From: Veronia pacifica
Lineage (GTDB): Bacteria > Pseudomonadota > Gammaproteobacteria > Enterobacterales > Vibrionaceae
Direction of reading: 5' to 3'
DNA length: 52,293 nt
Assembly (NCBI RefSeq): GCF_001707825.1
Contig: NZ_LYBM01000036.1
Location: forward strand, 1 to 52,293
Shown here: positions 27,837 through 36,287 of the stretch, one piece after another
Numbering within the stretch: position 1 is the stretch's first letter
Layout: the number at the start of each line of letters is the position of its first letter
Program-made: the position numbers and the translations under genes
The notes under the pieces: model-generated
Seen by the model: the letters and a program-made list of their open reading frames with translations, nothing else
Database searches by the model: none
What the model was told of the DNA's origin: nothing

Positions 27837-28469
27837 TCAGCTTTTCGCTAACCAGGCCCCCACGCCTATCATGGTTGTGCCGCCAATCCTGTTTATGACC
27901 TTCACGTTACCGCTTTTTTGCAGCAAATGGCCAAGTGTTTTTCCACCGCTGGCGTAAAGCAGTAAGCAGAGGAACTCAGTCAGCAAAATAATAGTGACCA
28001 GCACGCCCATTTGCTCAACCATAGGTTTAGTGGCATCAATAAATGGCGGAAGCAAAGACGCCATAAACGCCCAGCCTTTTGGGTTGGCGATTGCCGTAAC
28101 AAATCCCTGACTCGCCAGTGCTTTCGCAGATTTTTGAGGAATATCTTCCGGATTTTGTGGCACGGCCAGCTGACCTTTCGATTGCCACATCTGAATACCG
28201 AGGTAAATCAGGTAAGCGCCACCTGCATACTTAAGTACGGTGAAAAGTAATGGGTAATTGAGCATGACCGCTGCGACACCGACGACAGAGGCTATCGCTA
28301 CCAGACCAACACCCAGTAACTCTCCCCACATCATAGGCAGACTTCGACGAACACCGATAGTCATACCAAGGGTCATGGACAGTGTCATGCACATACCGGG
28401 AGTCACTGATACCAAGAAAAAGGTTGGGATGAACAGAGCGATCACCGCCACATCCATAGAAAATGCCAC
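27837..28469 (-). CDS. LysE/RhtB-family amino-acid exporter
   Basis: The 210-residue membrane protein belongs to the LysE/RhtB superfamily, which exports amino acids or their derivatives. It has about six hydrophobic segments. Family landmarks are the N-terminal FFLVSVTPGMCM segment, YAGGAYLIYLGIQMW, and FVTAIANPKGWAF in the second half. The length is normal. The substrate cannot be told from sequence. It ends one base from the convergent response-regulator gene and appears to be a single-gene unit; its promoter would lie in 28470–28580. Confidence 0.85.
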   Translation of the reverse strand: MAFSMDVAVIALFIPTFFLVSVTPGMCMTLSMTLGMTIGVRRSLPMMWGELLGVGLVAIASVVGVAAVMLNYPLLFTVLKYAGGAYLIYLGIQMWQSKGQLAVPQNPEDIPQKSAKALASQGFVTAIANPKGWAFMASLLPPFIDATKPMVEQMGVLVTIILLTEFLCLLLYASGGKTLGHLLQKSGNVKVINRIGGTTMIGVGAWLAKS

Positions 28470-28589
28470 TGCTTAATCCTTCAAAAACGACACAAGATGA
28501 TTCAGTAAATAGATATTTCCGTTAACTGACAAGTGTTTTTTGATTCATTAATGACACATTGATAGGTCTTTATTTTTTCTCTAAATGAT

Positions 28590-28614
28590 ACGCCCGGCGG
28601 GTAGTACCGGGCGT
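28590..28614 (-). terminator. GC-rich hairpin after the TRAP operon
   Basis: ACGCCCGG and CCGGGCGT enclose a nine-base loop, 13 bases beyond the dctM stop on the minus strand. The following minus-strand bases are T-poor, so this is a weak or processing-type terminator. Confidence 0.55.
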
Positions 28615-28626
28615 TTAAATCGGCCT

Positions 28627-30006
28627 TTATCCGTAAACAGTTTCCGGTAACCATGTTGCCATTTGCGGCCAGATTGCCAGCATGATAAGAACAAACAGCT
28701 GAATAGCGATAAATGGCATGACGCCGCGGTAAATGTCTGACGTCGAAACCGAATCCGGAGCCACTCCTCTCAGATAAAACAGCGAGAAGCCGAACGGCGG
28801 GGTCAGGAATGATGTTTGCAGATTCAGTGCAATCATGATCCCCAGCCAGACTGGATCCAGTCCCATGGTCAACAAAATTGGCGCGACAATAGGTACAACC
28901 ACGAAAGTGATTTCGATGAAGTCGAGGAAGAACCCGAGCAGGAACATCACCAGCATCACCAACAACATGGCGCCAAATACCCCACCCGGTAGAGACGTCA
29001 GAAAGTCTCTGACAATGTCATCACCGCCAAAGCCTCGGAATACCAACGAGAAGAGCGCCGCACCAATCAGAATTAGGAAGACCATGGCTGTCACTTCAGT
29101 GGTCGTCCGCAGTACTTCTTTTAGAATACTCAAGCTAAACATACGCTTGAATATTGCCAGTACGATTGCCCCAACAGAGCCGACAGACGCGGCCTCCGTT
29201 GGCGTCGCAATACCCGACAGAATAGAGCCAAGCACCAGCACAATCAGCATCACAGGTGGGAACAAGACAGTGATGACCTGAAACCACAATTCCTTACTGA
29301 CTTTGCGTTCCTCTTCAGGAATCGGCGGGACTTTTTCTGGCGATACTATCGCAACCATAATCAGGTAGGCGATATAGAGACATACCAGCAAAATGCCGGG
29401 TACCAAAGCACCCAAGAATAAATCACCGACTGTCACACTGTCAGGCGAATAAATGCCGCGATCGAGTTGTGACTGTTGGTACGCTGACGAAATCACATCA
29501 CCCAGCAACACCAGTACAATCGAAGGCGGGATAATTTGCCCCAAGGTGCCAGACGCACAAATCGTGCCCGTCGCGACCTGCGGTGAGTAACCCCGGCGGA
29601 GCATGGTGGGTAGAGACAGAAGGCCCATGGTCACGACCGTCGCACCAACAATACCGGTACTCGCAGCGAGTAACATACCTACCAGCGTTACTGAAATACC
29701 GAGTCCACCAGCAAGTCCACCGAATACCAGCCCCATAGTCTCGAGTAAGTCTTCAGCGATTTTTGACTTTTCGAGCATCACGCCCATAAAGACAAACAAG
29801 GGTATCGCCACCAATAACTCATTCGACAGCGTGCCCTGAATACGATTTGGAATCGCCTCAAGAAAAACCGGATCAAACGTACCCGTCAGGTAGCCAATAC
29901 CCGCAAAAATCAGTGCGCATCCCGACAAGGTGAAGGCGACTGGATAACCAATTAATAAAACCCCGAACGTAAACAGAAAAAGGGCTAAGGCAAGAAACTC
30001 TGTCAT
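28627..30006 (-). CDS. TRAP transporter large permease (DctM family)
   Basis: DctM is the 12-helix subunit that carries the substrate in sodium-driven TRAP uptake. The 459-residue protein has repeated hydrophobic segments and family motifs such as LLVAIPLFVFMG near the N-terminal half, STGIVGATVVTMGLLSLPTML, and TEAASVGSVGA. Its start overlaps the DctQ stop by four bases (ATGA), so the two are translationally coupled, as expected for partners. The operon order is DctP, DctQ, DctM. The partner binding protein points to 2-oxoacids or similar monocarboxylates. Confidence 0.92.
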   Translation of the reverse strand: MTEFLALALFLFTFGVLLIGYPVAFTLSGCALIFAGIGYLTGTFDPVFLEAIPNRIQGTLSNELLVAIPLFVFMGVMLEKSKIAEDLLETMGLVFGGLAGGLGISVTLVGMLLAASTGIVGATVVTMGLLSLPTMLRRGYSPQVATGTICASGTLGQIIPPSIVLVLLGDVISSAYQQSQLDRGIYSPDSVTVGDLFLGALVPGILLVCLYIAYLIMVAIVSPEKVPPIPEEERKVSKELWFQVITVLFPPVMLIVLVLGSILSGIATPTEAASVGSVGAIVLAIFKRMFSLSILKEVLRTTTEVTAMVFLILIGAALFSLVFRGFGGDDIVRDFLTSLPGGVFGAMLLVMLVMFLLGFFLDFIEITFVVVPIVAPILLTMGLDPVWLGIMIALNLQTSFLTPPFGFSLFYLRGVAPDSVSTSDIYRGVMPFIAIQLFVLIMLAIWPQMATWLPETVYG

Positions 30007-30569
30007 AGCGGATGTTCCTCATCATGTTCGTCGAGTAATTTGGCTTCTGACAGATGACCCGTCAGCACCAAAACAGCTTTTAAGGCTTCAGCAGCGCCTT
30101 GAATCGCAACCAAAACAGGCATGATTAAAATGCTGGTTTTGAACAGGTATCGAGCATCGACCCCGCCTGCTTCCTGAGAGCCTTCACGTATCTCCCAGGA
30201 CAGCTGAACATAGTCCAAAGCAATGTAAAAAATAAACGCACAACTGGGTAAAAGCAGAAGCAGAAAGCCAAATAAATCAATCCAAGCTTTGCGCTTTTCG
30301 CTCATCGGGCGATAGAAGATATCGACCCTGACGTGAGCGCCTTTCAATAGGGCATATGAAGCGCCTAACATGATCACGTAGTTATGGAAATAAAGAATCA
30401 ACTCTTGCAGGAAGACGGAGCCTGTGTTGAAGACGTAGCGCATCACAACGACAACAAATGTTATCACCACAACAGCCAGTACAAACCAGGAAACAAAACG
30501 ACCAATATAATCGCTCAGGCGATTAATCGACCGCACAAAAGACATCAAAAAAGGGGAAGCGGTATCCAT
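30003..30569 (-). CDS. TRAP transporter small permease (DctQ family)
   Basis: This is the four-helix small membrane subunit that pairs with DctM. The 188-residue protein has four hydrophobic segments (about 20–45, 60–80, 100–125, 145–165) and the family pattern HVRVDIFY after the second helix. It is coupled to DctM by a four-base overlap and lies 80 bases after the binding-protein gene. The N-terminus and C-terminus (DEHDEEHPL) are hydrophilic. The assignment rests on position, size and topology together with the HVRVD motif. Confidence 0.88.
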   Translation of the reverse strand: MDTASPFLMSFVRSINRLSDYIGRFVSWFVLAVVVITFVVVVMRYVFNTGSVFLQELILYFHNYVIMLGASYALLKGAHVRVDIFYRPMSEKRKAWIDLFGFLLLLLPSCAFIFYIALDYVQLSWEIREGSQEAGGVDARYLFKTSILIMPVLVAIQGAAEALKAVLVLTGHLSEAKLLDEHDEEHPL

Positions 30570-30649
30570 GCTACAACTCTTATTAGCAATGAAAGTTGAG
30601 AGAGAAAAATGACAGGACGACAGACGCCGCCCTGTTTATTTATGACAAC

Positions 30650-31756
30650 TTATTGAGGGTTACGAGCATTAAGCATGGCTTGCTCTGAAATCGCATGCCA
30701 GTCAATCGCTTCAGTACGGAATGCCTTGTAAGACTCGTAGACTTTCTTACTGATTTCATCCGCATTAGCTTCTTCAGCTACCACCTTATCCGCTAATACC
30801 TGAAGCTCGCTCAGCACTTCTTTCGGGTAAGGTTTGAGCTGAACATTGTGTTCGTTAACCAAAGTTTTAAGTGCTGCGTTATTGCGCGCAGTAAACTCGG
30901 CAAGCATACTGACGTTTGCCACTTTGGTCGCAGCCAGAACAATTGCCTGAAGATCTTTCGGCAGTGCTTCAAACGCTTTTTTGTTGATCAGCGCTTCAAG
31001 CGTTGTGCCCGGCTCGTGCCAGCCTGGGTAGTAGTAATACTTCGCAGCTTTATGAAGACCAAATGCTAAATCGTTATATGGACCCACCCACTCTGTTGCA
31101 TCTATCGCACCGGACTGAAGTGACGGGAAAATTTCACCGCCCGGCAGCAGTACTGGTGTACCGCCAGCGCGCTTCAGCACTTCGCCTGCGAGGCCAGGAA
31201 TACGCATTTTCAGGCCTTTCAGGTCATCAATCGTATTGATTTCTTTGTTGAACCAGCCACCCATTTGAACGCCCGTGTTACCCGCGGGCATTGGGATGAT
31301 ACCGAAAGGCTCGTAGGCTTCTTGCCAAAGCTCAAGGCCGCCACCGCTGTATATCCAGCCGTTCATTTCTTGTGCCGTCAGGCCAAAAGGTACCGCCGCA
31401 AAAAACTGACCCGCTGGCGCTTTACCTTTCCAGTAGTAGCCCGCGCCATGACCCATTTCAGCGGTTCCGCGAGATACTGCATCAAAAATTTCCAGAGCGC
31501 CCACCAGCTCGCCCGCACCATATACTTTCACTTCAAGGCGACCGTCACTCATTTCAGTGATCAAATCAGCGAGCTGATTGGCACCTGTACCTAGGCCAGG
31601 AAAGTTCTTCGGCCAAGTGGTGACCATCTTCCAACTGATTTTTTCTTGTTCCACTTTTGCAGCTTCCGCCGCCTGCTCGGGCTTGTCACCACAACCGGCA
31701 ACAAATACCCCCATAGCAAGCCCCAGTGCGGCTAATATTGATCGACGTTTAAACAT
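30650..31756 (-). CDS. TRAP transporter substrate-binding lipoprotein (TakP-like)
   Basis: This is the periplasmic receptor of the TRAP system, 368 residues. Unusually for a DctP protein, the signal ends in a lipobox (FVAGC, Cys at residue 22), so it should be membrane-anchored. The mature part carries segments I recall from the 2-oxoacid-binding TakP branch: GNTGVQMGGWFNKEINT, GLKMRIPGLAGEV, GAIDATEWVGPYND and YYYYPGWHEPG. Pyruvate or other 2-oxoacids, or lactate, are thus the likeliest ligands. It starts the operon; the upstream 405-base region has an inverted repeat that may be an operator. It lies about 15 kb from the pfl–pta–ackA genes that produce and use such acids. Confidence 0.87.
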   Translation of the reverse strand: MFKRRSILAALGLAMGVFVAGCGDKPEQAAEAAKVEQEKISWKMVTTWPKNFPGLGTGANQLADLITEMSDGRLEVKVYGAGELVGALEIFDAVSRGTAEMGHGAGYYWKGKAPAGQFFAAVPFGLTAQEMNGWIYSGGGLELWQEAYEPFGIIPMPAGNTGVQMGGWFNKEINTIDDLKGLKMRIPGLAGEVLKRAGGTPVLLPGGEIFPSLQSGAIDATEWVGPYNDLAFGLHKAAKYYYYPGWHEPGTTLEALINKKAFEALPKDLQAIVLAATKVANVSMLAEFTARNNAALKTLVNEHNVQLKPYPKEVLSELQVLADKVVAEEANADEISKKVYESYKAFRTEAIDWHAISEQAMLNARNPQ

Positions 31757-32086
31757 GTAAAATCTCCATGATCTTTTCTGACGTTAATTCCACAGCTTGT
31801 TTAACGGGGTGAGTGCACGTCCAGGATGTGACACCCGTTCAGGTGCTGTTGTCGACCCCGCGGAAAACTGCATACTTACTGACCACAAGGTTAATAGTTT
31901 GTTACACCAACCATAGCCAGACTGTGCAAAACTGAATAGTCCATTGATGAGGTTGTTTGAAGCGGGTCAAACAATAAGCAGAAATCAGAGTCAAAAAGGC
32001 ATACAGACAGGAAATATCTGATTTTAGTCTATTTGTTGTAAAGGACAGCTGAAAAGCGGGAAAGTAGAGATAAAGTGGCGCAGTTT

Positions 32087-32106
32087 TATTAGACTTTAGT
32101 CTAATA
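32087..32106. promoter_or_regulatory. Inverted repeat TATTAGACT-TT-AGTCTAATA
   Basis: A perfect nine-base inverted repeat with a two-base spacer lies about 330 bases upstream of the TRAP binding-protein gene and 40 bases before the decarboxylase terminator. The size fits a dimeric regulator site (GntR- or TetR-type). No candidate regulator gene is adjacent. Its function as an operator is inference. Confidence 0.4.
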
Positions 32107-32127
32107 ATATTTATCTGTGAGAAAAGG

Positions 32128-32155
32128 AAAGGGAGCAAAAAGCTCCCTTTTTATG
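32128..32155. terminator. Terminator after the decarboxylase gene
   Basis: AAAGGGAGC, a five-base A loop, and GCTCCCTTT followed by T. It lies a few bases beyond the restored stop of the minus-strand decarboxylase (32162). The T-run is longer on the plus strand, but the stem can act both ways. Confidence 0.75.
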
Positions 32156-32161
32156 CGTTAA

Positions 32162-33862
32162 TTAACTGCGAACAACCAGTAGGTTATCAAGATACGTATC
32201 GATGTGTTCACGGCGTGTGGCCGGATTCATGAATACGCTTTTCACCCGGAATATACGCGCAGCTTCCGCGCTGTGCATAGTTTGTTAGAGCAATTGATTC
32301 AATCCAGTTAGTATAAAGACCGACTTTTCCACGGTTTTTAAAGATATGACGATGATACTCGGTATTTTTCGCCATTCTTGCCATAATTTCAGGGTGGTGC
32401 ATGCTCTGCTTTTCTAACAGATATTCTTCATCAGCGTTGGTCACTAAATCTCTGTCATAAATACGGAAGTTAACACTTGGTCCCTGATTTTCAGGGAGAC
32501 CGTCTTGACTGAAGGATCTAACAACAGACGGTGACGCATGTAGTTGGCATTTTGCAAACAGTGAGCAAGCACCGCCTGATACCCCTCCAACCCCATAAAC
32601 TTGAGCGCAGAATAAGCGCCGAAAAGACCAGACGCGCCACGTGAACATTCAATCGTCGACTGAAGGTGTGTACTGCCCTGAAGATCATCTTCAAAATACG
32701 AGAAGTTTGACGGGTCATTCTCCAGCGCTTTCATGTCTTGCTTGTTCTTGATCATCACAAGACTCGACGTGTATGGCACATAGCCCCACTTCTGGAAGTC
32801 GACAGTGAATGAGTCTGCATATTTCAGCTCACGCATTTTCTCGACAACACTTTCGATGCCTTTGAGTGTTGAGTCGTTAATCGCAAGCGGATTGCGCTTA
32901 AAGTCGTAATCAATGAAAAACATCATTGACCAACCCACAGCCGCATCAACATGGATATGAGGTTTAACACTCACGCCATACTCTTCGCACAATCTGTCAC
33001 GCAGATCATGAACAGGCTTCACACGGTCGATGGCGAAGGTGTCTGTTGTCCCCATGGTCAGCATGATGCAAGGCACAGCCGTATTTACCGAGAAGCAAGC
33101 GCGTAAGCTAAGTTCAAGGTCATGAAGGTCGATATCGTGACTCTGTGTGACCTTGATGCGGATAGTTTTGCCTGACAGGTCGACCCCAAGCAAAGACAGG
33201 TTGGTCATGTTCGAGTAATGACCAGCCTGAGAATTCAGGATACGATAATCTTGTGCGTAACCAAGGCCGTTCACTTTCGCATCCGGTAACGATTTTCTGA
33301 TCCCCAGTAAATATCCGTAAAGGTTGCAGAAAGTCCCACCCTGTGTAAACAGCCCGGTAGACTGCTCCGGATCATACCCCACGATATTGGCTATCTGACG
33401 CACCACATTTTTTTCAAGGTGCTCAGCCAAACCCGCATATTCACTGTAAACAAGGTTTGGGTTTGCCAGCGTTCCCATCATTGCACCGTAGATGCTCGGG
33501 TCACATGGCATCGTGATGACATTTTCTACTGATGAGGGATTTTCCCAGTCTTTTGACATCGCCGCGGCAAAGGCCAACACATCATCAGGTTGTCCGTTTG
33601 GACGCGTGAGGTGTTTTGGGGTGTGGCTATCATTCAGAAGACGTTCTTGTAGTGTCTGACCGTCAGGGTAAGCAGACAAACGATCCTCTGGGTTGAGATG
33701 AAGTTGGCGGAACTGATTATGCGCTGCAAAACCCGGATCTTTATAAATTGGCCATAATTCGGGATCACGATTGAAAAAGTCAGAAAACACAGTCTGATAA
33801 AGCTTATCGAACTCTGGAGTAACGATATTCGCTTCTTTGTTACGTAGCAGGGAAAGATCCAT
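32162..33862 (-). pseudogene. Group II PLP-dependent decarboxylase with two compensating frameshifts
   Basis: The first frame (33862 to 32444) gives a PLP-dependent amino-acid decarboxylase. Its motifs are TQGGTFCNLYG, HVDAAVGW (Asp306) and DFQKWGYVPY, with Lys358 the probable PLP lysine. Near 32495 one base is missing, and the protein continues in another frame (LPENQGPSVNFRIYDRD). Near 32240 one base is extra, and the original frame resumes (VFMNPATRREHIDTYLDNLL) to the stop at 32162. The restored length is about 566 residues. The 472-residue product actually readable lacks most of the C-terminal domain. The substrate is unknown; glutamate, cysteine-sulfinate or aromatic acids are all possible. 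It is divergent from a TSUP exporter gene across a region with long inverted repeats. It may be a pseudogene or reflect sequence errors. Confidence 0.82.
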
Positions 33863-34005
33863 CTAAAACTCTTCTCTTGTCTTAATCAAAATATTGATTT
33901 TATGAGGAAAAAGAGGGTGTGATATCCAATAGCGTCAAGCAATGGCGCAACACACATTCCATTAAAATTATTATACTGATTAACATCCACTAAAGCAGAT
34001 TTAAA

Positions 34006-34075
34006 TATTAGTTATTTATCACTAATTCTTATATTGAATTGGTTTGACAAATTAAAAAAGAATAAATAACTAATA
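34006..34075. promoter_or_regulatory. Paired 14-base inverted repeats in the decarboxylase–TSUP promoter region
   Basis: TATTAGTTATTTAT (34006–34019) and its exact reverse complement (34062–34075) are 42 bases apart. Between them lies a smaller imperfect repeat (AATTC…GAATT). The remainder of the 33863–34206 gap is AT-rich, with no ORF. The arrangement, centred between two divergent genes, suggests paired sites for one regulator or a cruciform-forming element. This is inference from symmetry and position. Confidence 0.5.
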
Positions 34076-34206
34076 GAAAACAAAGTTTTTTTCTGTTTTT
34101 TGATAAATTAGCGAATGAAATACCATGTCCATAAACGCAAACAGAATACTGGTATCCCTTTGACAGTCGTGTTATCAAACGACTGAATTTTTATTATTGG
34201 GGCAAT

Positions 34207-34974
34207 ATGGACATTCTCCCGGCAGTTGGGCTTTTCATCGGTTCACTTATCGCTAATACCCTGTCTTCTCTGGCTGGCGGCGGTGCTGGCCTATTGCAGT
34301 TACCTTTGCTCATCTTTCTTGGCCTACCATTTTCCATGGCACTGGCGACTCACAAAGTTGCGTCCGTCGCTCTGGGGATTGGCGCAGCAGCAAAGCATCT
34401 CAGAGCGGGCAATCTCGCTCCTCTTTCTGCGATTTATGTCATCCTTGCGGGAGCAACAGGTGTCATTGCAGGCGCTCATCTCATCCTCTTCGTTCCGGGC
34501 CCGTTTGCGGAAGCCGCGCTCGGGGGCTTCATTATTTTTCTTGGGTTGTATTCGCGAACCCAAAAGTCTCTGGGACAGGAAGCCAATCCGAAAAATCGTC
34601 ATTTAACCGGACTGGTGATTGGCTGTGTTGGTTTATCGGCAATTGGGCTACTCAATGGCTCACTGACCGCAGGCACTGGCCTTTTCGTTACCCTGTTCCT
34701 GATTCGCTGGTTCGGCTACGACTATAAACAGGCTGTTGCGATGACACTGGTCTGCGTCGGATTGTTCTGGAACGGACTGGGCGGTCTTACTCTCGGGCTG
34801 GCTGGCGGTGATATCCATTGGCCATGGTTACCTGTTCTGCTCGCCGGGTCCGCATTGGGAGGATATCTCGGCGCACACTTGGCACACAAAGGCAGTAACC
34901 GCCTCATCAAGACAGTATTTGAAGTGGTCACCTTTGGCGTTGGCATCAAACTTCTTCTTGGTGTTTGGTTGTGA
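34207..34974 (+). CDS. TSUP (TauE/SafE) family exporter
   Basis: The 255-residue membrane protein has about eight hydrophobic segments. The N-terminal pattern NTLSSLAGGGAGLLQLPLL…ATHKVASVALG is typical of TSUP transporters, and a related repeat comes in the second half (NGSLTAGTGLFVTLFLIRWFG). The family exports sulfonates, sulfite or organic anions. Being divergent from a PLP decarboxylase, it might export the amine product; if the decarboxylase acts on cysteine sulfinate or cysteate, a taurine-type product would suit the family. That link is speculative. It appears to be a single-gene unit. Confidence 0.83.
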   Translation: MDILPAVGLFIGSLIANTLSSLAGGGAGLLQLPLLIFLGLPFSMALATHKVASVALGIGAAAKHLRAGNLAPLSAIYVILAGATGVIAGAHLILFVPGPFAEAALGGFIIFLGLYSRTQKSLGQEANPKNRHLTGLVIGCVGLSAIGLLNGSLTAGTGLFVTLFLIRWFGYDYKQAVAMTLVCVGLFWNGLGGLTLGLAGGDIHWPWLPVLLAGSALGGYLGAHLAHKGSNRLIKTVFEVVTFGVGIKLLLGVWL

Positions 34975-35276
34975 GGATACTCAGTTGTTGCAGGTGAAAG
35001 CATGATACTGAGAGGCTTAGTCAGTACAGATAGTCATAGCAAACGGTGCATACAAATGACAAACCAATGAACTGAACGCCTATTGAGACCAACAATAGAG
35101 AGGCTTGATGCTGTGTTCGTTCACCGAGAAAATACTGACGGAAACCGCAAAAATGTCACCTGAATAATCAGAGAATTACCGATAGAGACTGTCTGTCAGG
35201 TAACATTTACCCACTATCGTATTCTGCTCCAACAGATTGACCACCAAAATTTATACAAGTAAAAGGATTTACAACA
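34975..35276. other. Intergenic region before the ion-channel gene
   Basis: About 300 bases without a convincing ORF. It should hold the channel promoter. A weak CTCAGT/ACTGAG repeat occurs just after the TSUP gene. I see nothing else. Confidence 0.35.
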
Positions 35277-36122
35277 GTGATTTCTTCATTGCACATCCGT
35301 TTGACTGCCATTAATCAACACAGATATTTTCAAGCCTTCACTGTCGCGATCATCATTATCGCAGCCCTGTCTATCGGTGCAAATACCTTTGTATTACCTG
35401 AGAGTGTAAGCCTTGCAATTCATTGGCTGGATCAATTTATCCTGTGGTTTTTTCTTTTTGAAATTGTCTTAAAGTTTTTCTCTTATCAAAATAAGCTGGA
35501 TTTTTTCAAAAGCGGATGGAATTTGTTTGATGCTGCGATTGTGATAGGCAGCTTGATACCCACAGCAGGGCAAGGCGTTCTTATTGCAAGGCTGCTCCGT
35601 GTATTCAGGGTGCTACGCCTGGTCTCTGCGGTTCCACAGTTGAAGCTGTTGATTAATGCACTTTTTAAATCCATTCCAAAAATGGGTTACATAGCGGTGT
35701 TGATGTTCATCATTTTCTATATCTATGCAGTGATTGGAAGTCTCGTCTTCTCTGATATTAACAGTGTGTTATGGGGCGATGTATCCATATCCATGCTGAC
35801 GTTGTTTCGTATTGCTACGTTCGAGGACTGGACCGACGTCATGTATGAGACCATGGAAGTGTACTCCACCAGTTGGCTTTTTTATCTGACATTCATCTTC
35901 CTTACGGCCTTTGTTTTTTTGAATATGATGATTGGTGTTGTGATTGAAACGATGACAGCTGAACACGCTTTGGCGGAGCAAGGCAAAGAGGATGACGTCC
36001 CAACGGCTGCACAAAACAGTGAACCAAGACAGATACTGGCGACACATCAACAAATTGAGCATCTTCAAAACGAGCTCAGTGAAATAAAAGCCCTGCTGCA
36101 GCAGAAAAACAGTAGCAGCTAA
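35277..36122 (+). CDS. Single-domain voltage-gated cation channel (NaChBac-like)
   Basis: The protein (281 aa) has the six-segment plan of bacterial voltage-gated channels that assemble as tetramers. S4 is at 104–118 with Arg105, Arg108, Arg111 and Arg114 spaced three apart. S5 is about 137–158, and the pore loop LFRIATFEDWTDVM has the filter TFEDWTD at 181–187. S6 is about 201–225 (FLNMMIGVVIE), and a C-terminal coiled coil lies around 255–277 (IEHLQNELSEIKALLQQ). The filter differs from the TLESW of sodium-selective NaChBac and NavAb: it has acidic residues at three positions, like calcium-selective engineered CavAb (TLDDWSD). Calcium permeability is therefore a reasonable inference. The start is GTG, with AAAGGA about nine bases upstream. 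A hairpin follows the stop. Confidence 0.9.
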   Translation: MISSLHIRLTAINQHRYFQAFTVAIIIIAALSIGANTFVLPESVSLAIHWLDQFILWFFLFEIVLKFFSYQNKLDFFKSGWNLFDAAIVIGSLIPTAGQGVLIARLLRVFRVLRLVSAVPQLKLLINALFKSIPKMGYIAVLMFIIFYIYAVIGSLVFSDINSVLWGDVSISMLTLFRIATFEDWTDVMYETMEVYSTSWLFYLTFIFLTAFVFLNMMIGVVIETMTAEHALAEQGKEDDVPTAAQNSEPRQILATHQQIEHLQNELSEIKALLQQKNSSS

Positions 36123-36136
36123 CCACAAAAGAAGTC

Positions 36137-36179
36137 GCACTCAACGGCGTTTACTGGAATAAAACCCGCTGTTGAGTGC
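36137..36179 (+). terminator. Hairpin after the channel gene
   Basis: GCACTCAACGGCG (36137–36149) pairs with CGCTGTTGAGTGC (36167–36179), 13 pairs including one G·U, with a 17-base loop. It begins 15 bases after the stop. There is no strong T-run, so termination strength is uncertain. Confidence 0.55.
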
Positions 36180-36233
36180 TTACTGAAAAAATCAAGACGA
36201 GTAACGGAAATCATCAGATTGAAACGTCCAAGA

Positions 36234-36260
36234 GAAGCCAGCCGTGATCACTCTGGCTTC
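36234..36260 (-). terminator. Hairpin after the PEP-mutase-family gene
   Basis: GAAGCCAG and CTGGCTTC with an 11-base loop lie 28 bases beyond the minus-strand stop at 36288. The T-tract is poor. This is the only stem near that 3' end. Confidence 0.45.
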
Positions 36261-36287
36261 CCTTAATTATCCTATTAGGCTCGATGC

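Larger units (their letters stand above)
31757..32161. other. TRAP operon upstream region
   Basis: This 405-base region separates dctP (start 31756) from the end of the decarboxylase. It includes a perfect inverted repeat at 32087–32106, a related half-site (TTTTAGTCTATTTG) near 32022, and the decarboxylase terminator. A 78-codon minus-strand frame within it shows no signal or motif, and I do not call it a gene. Confidence 0.45.

Noticed and set aside
31902-32138. 78-codon minus-strand ORF upstream of the TRAP operon
   Set aside because: Composition reflects AT-rich intergenic DNA; it overlaps a palindrome and the decarboxylase terminator and has no recognisable motif.
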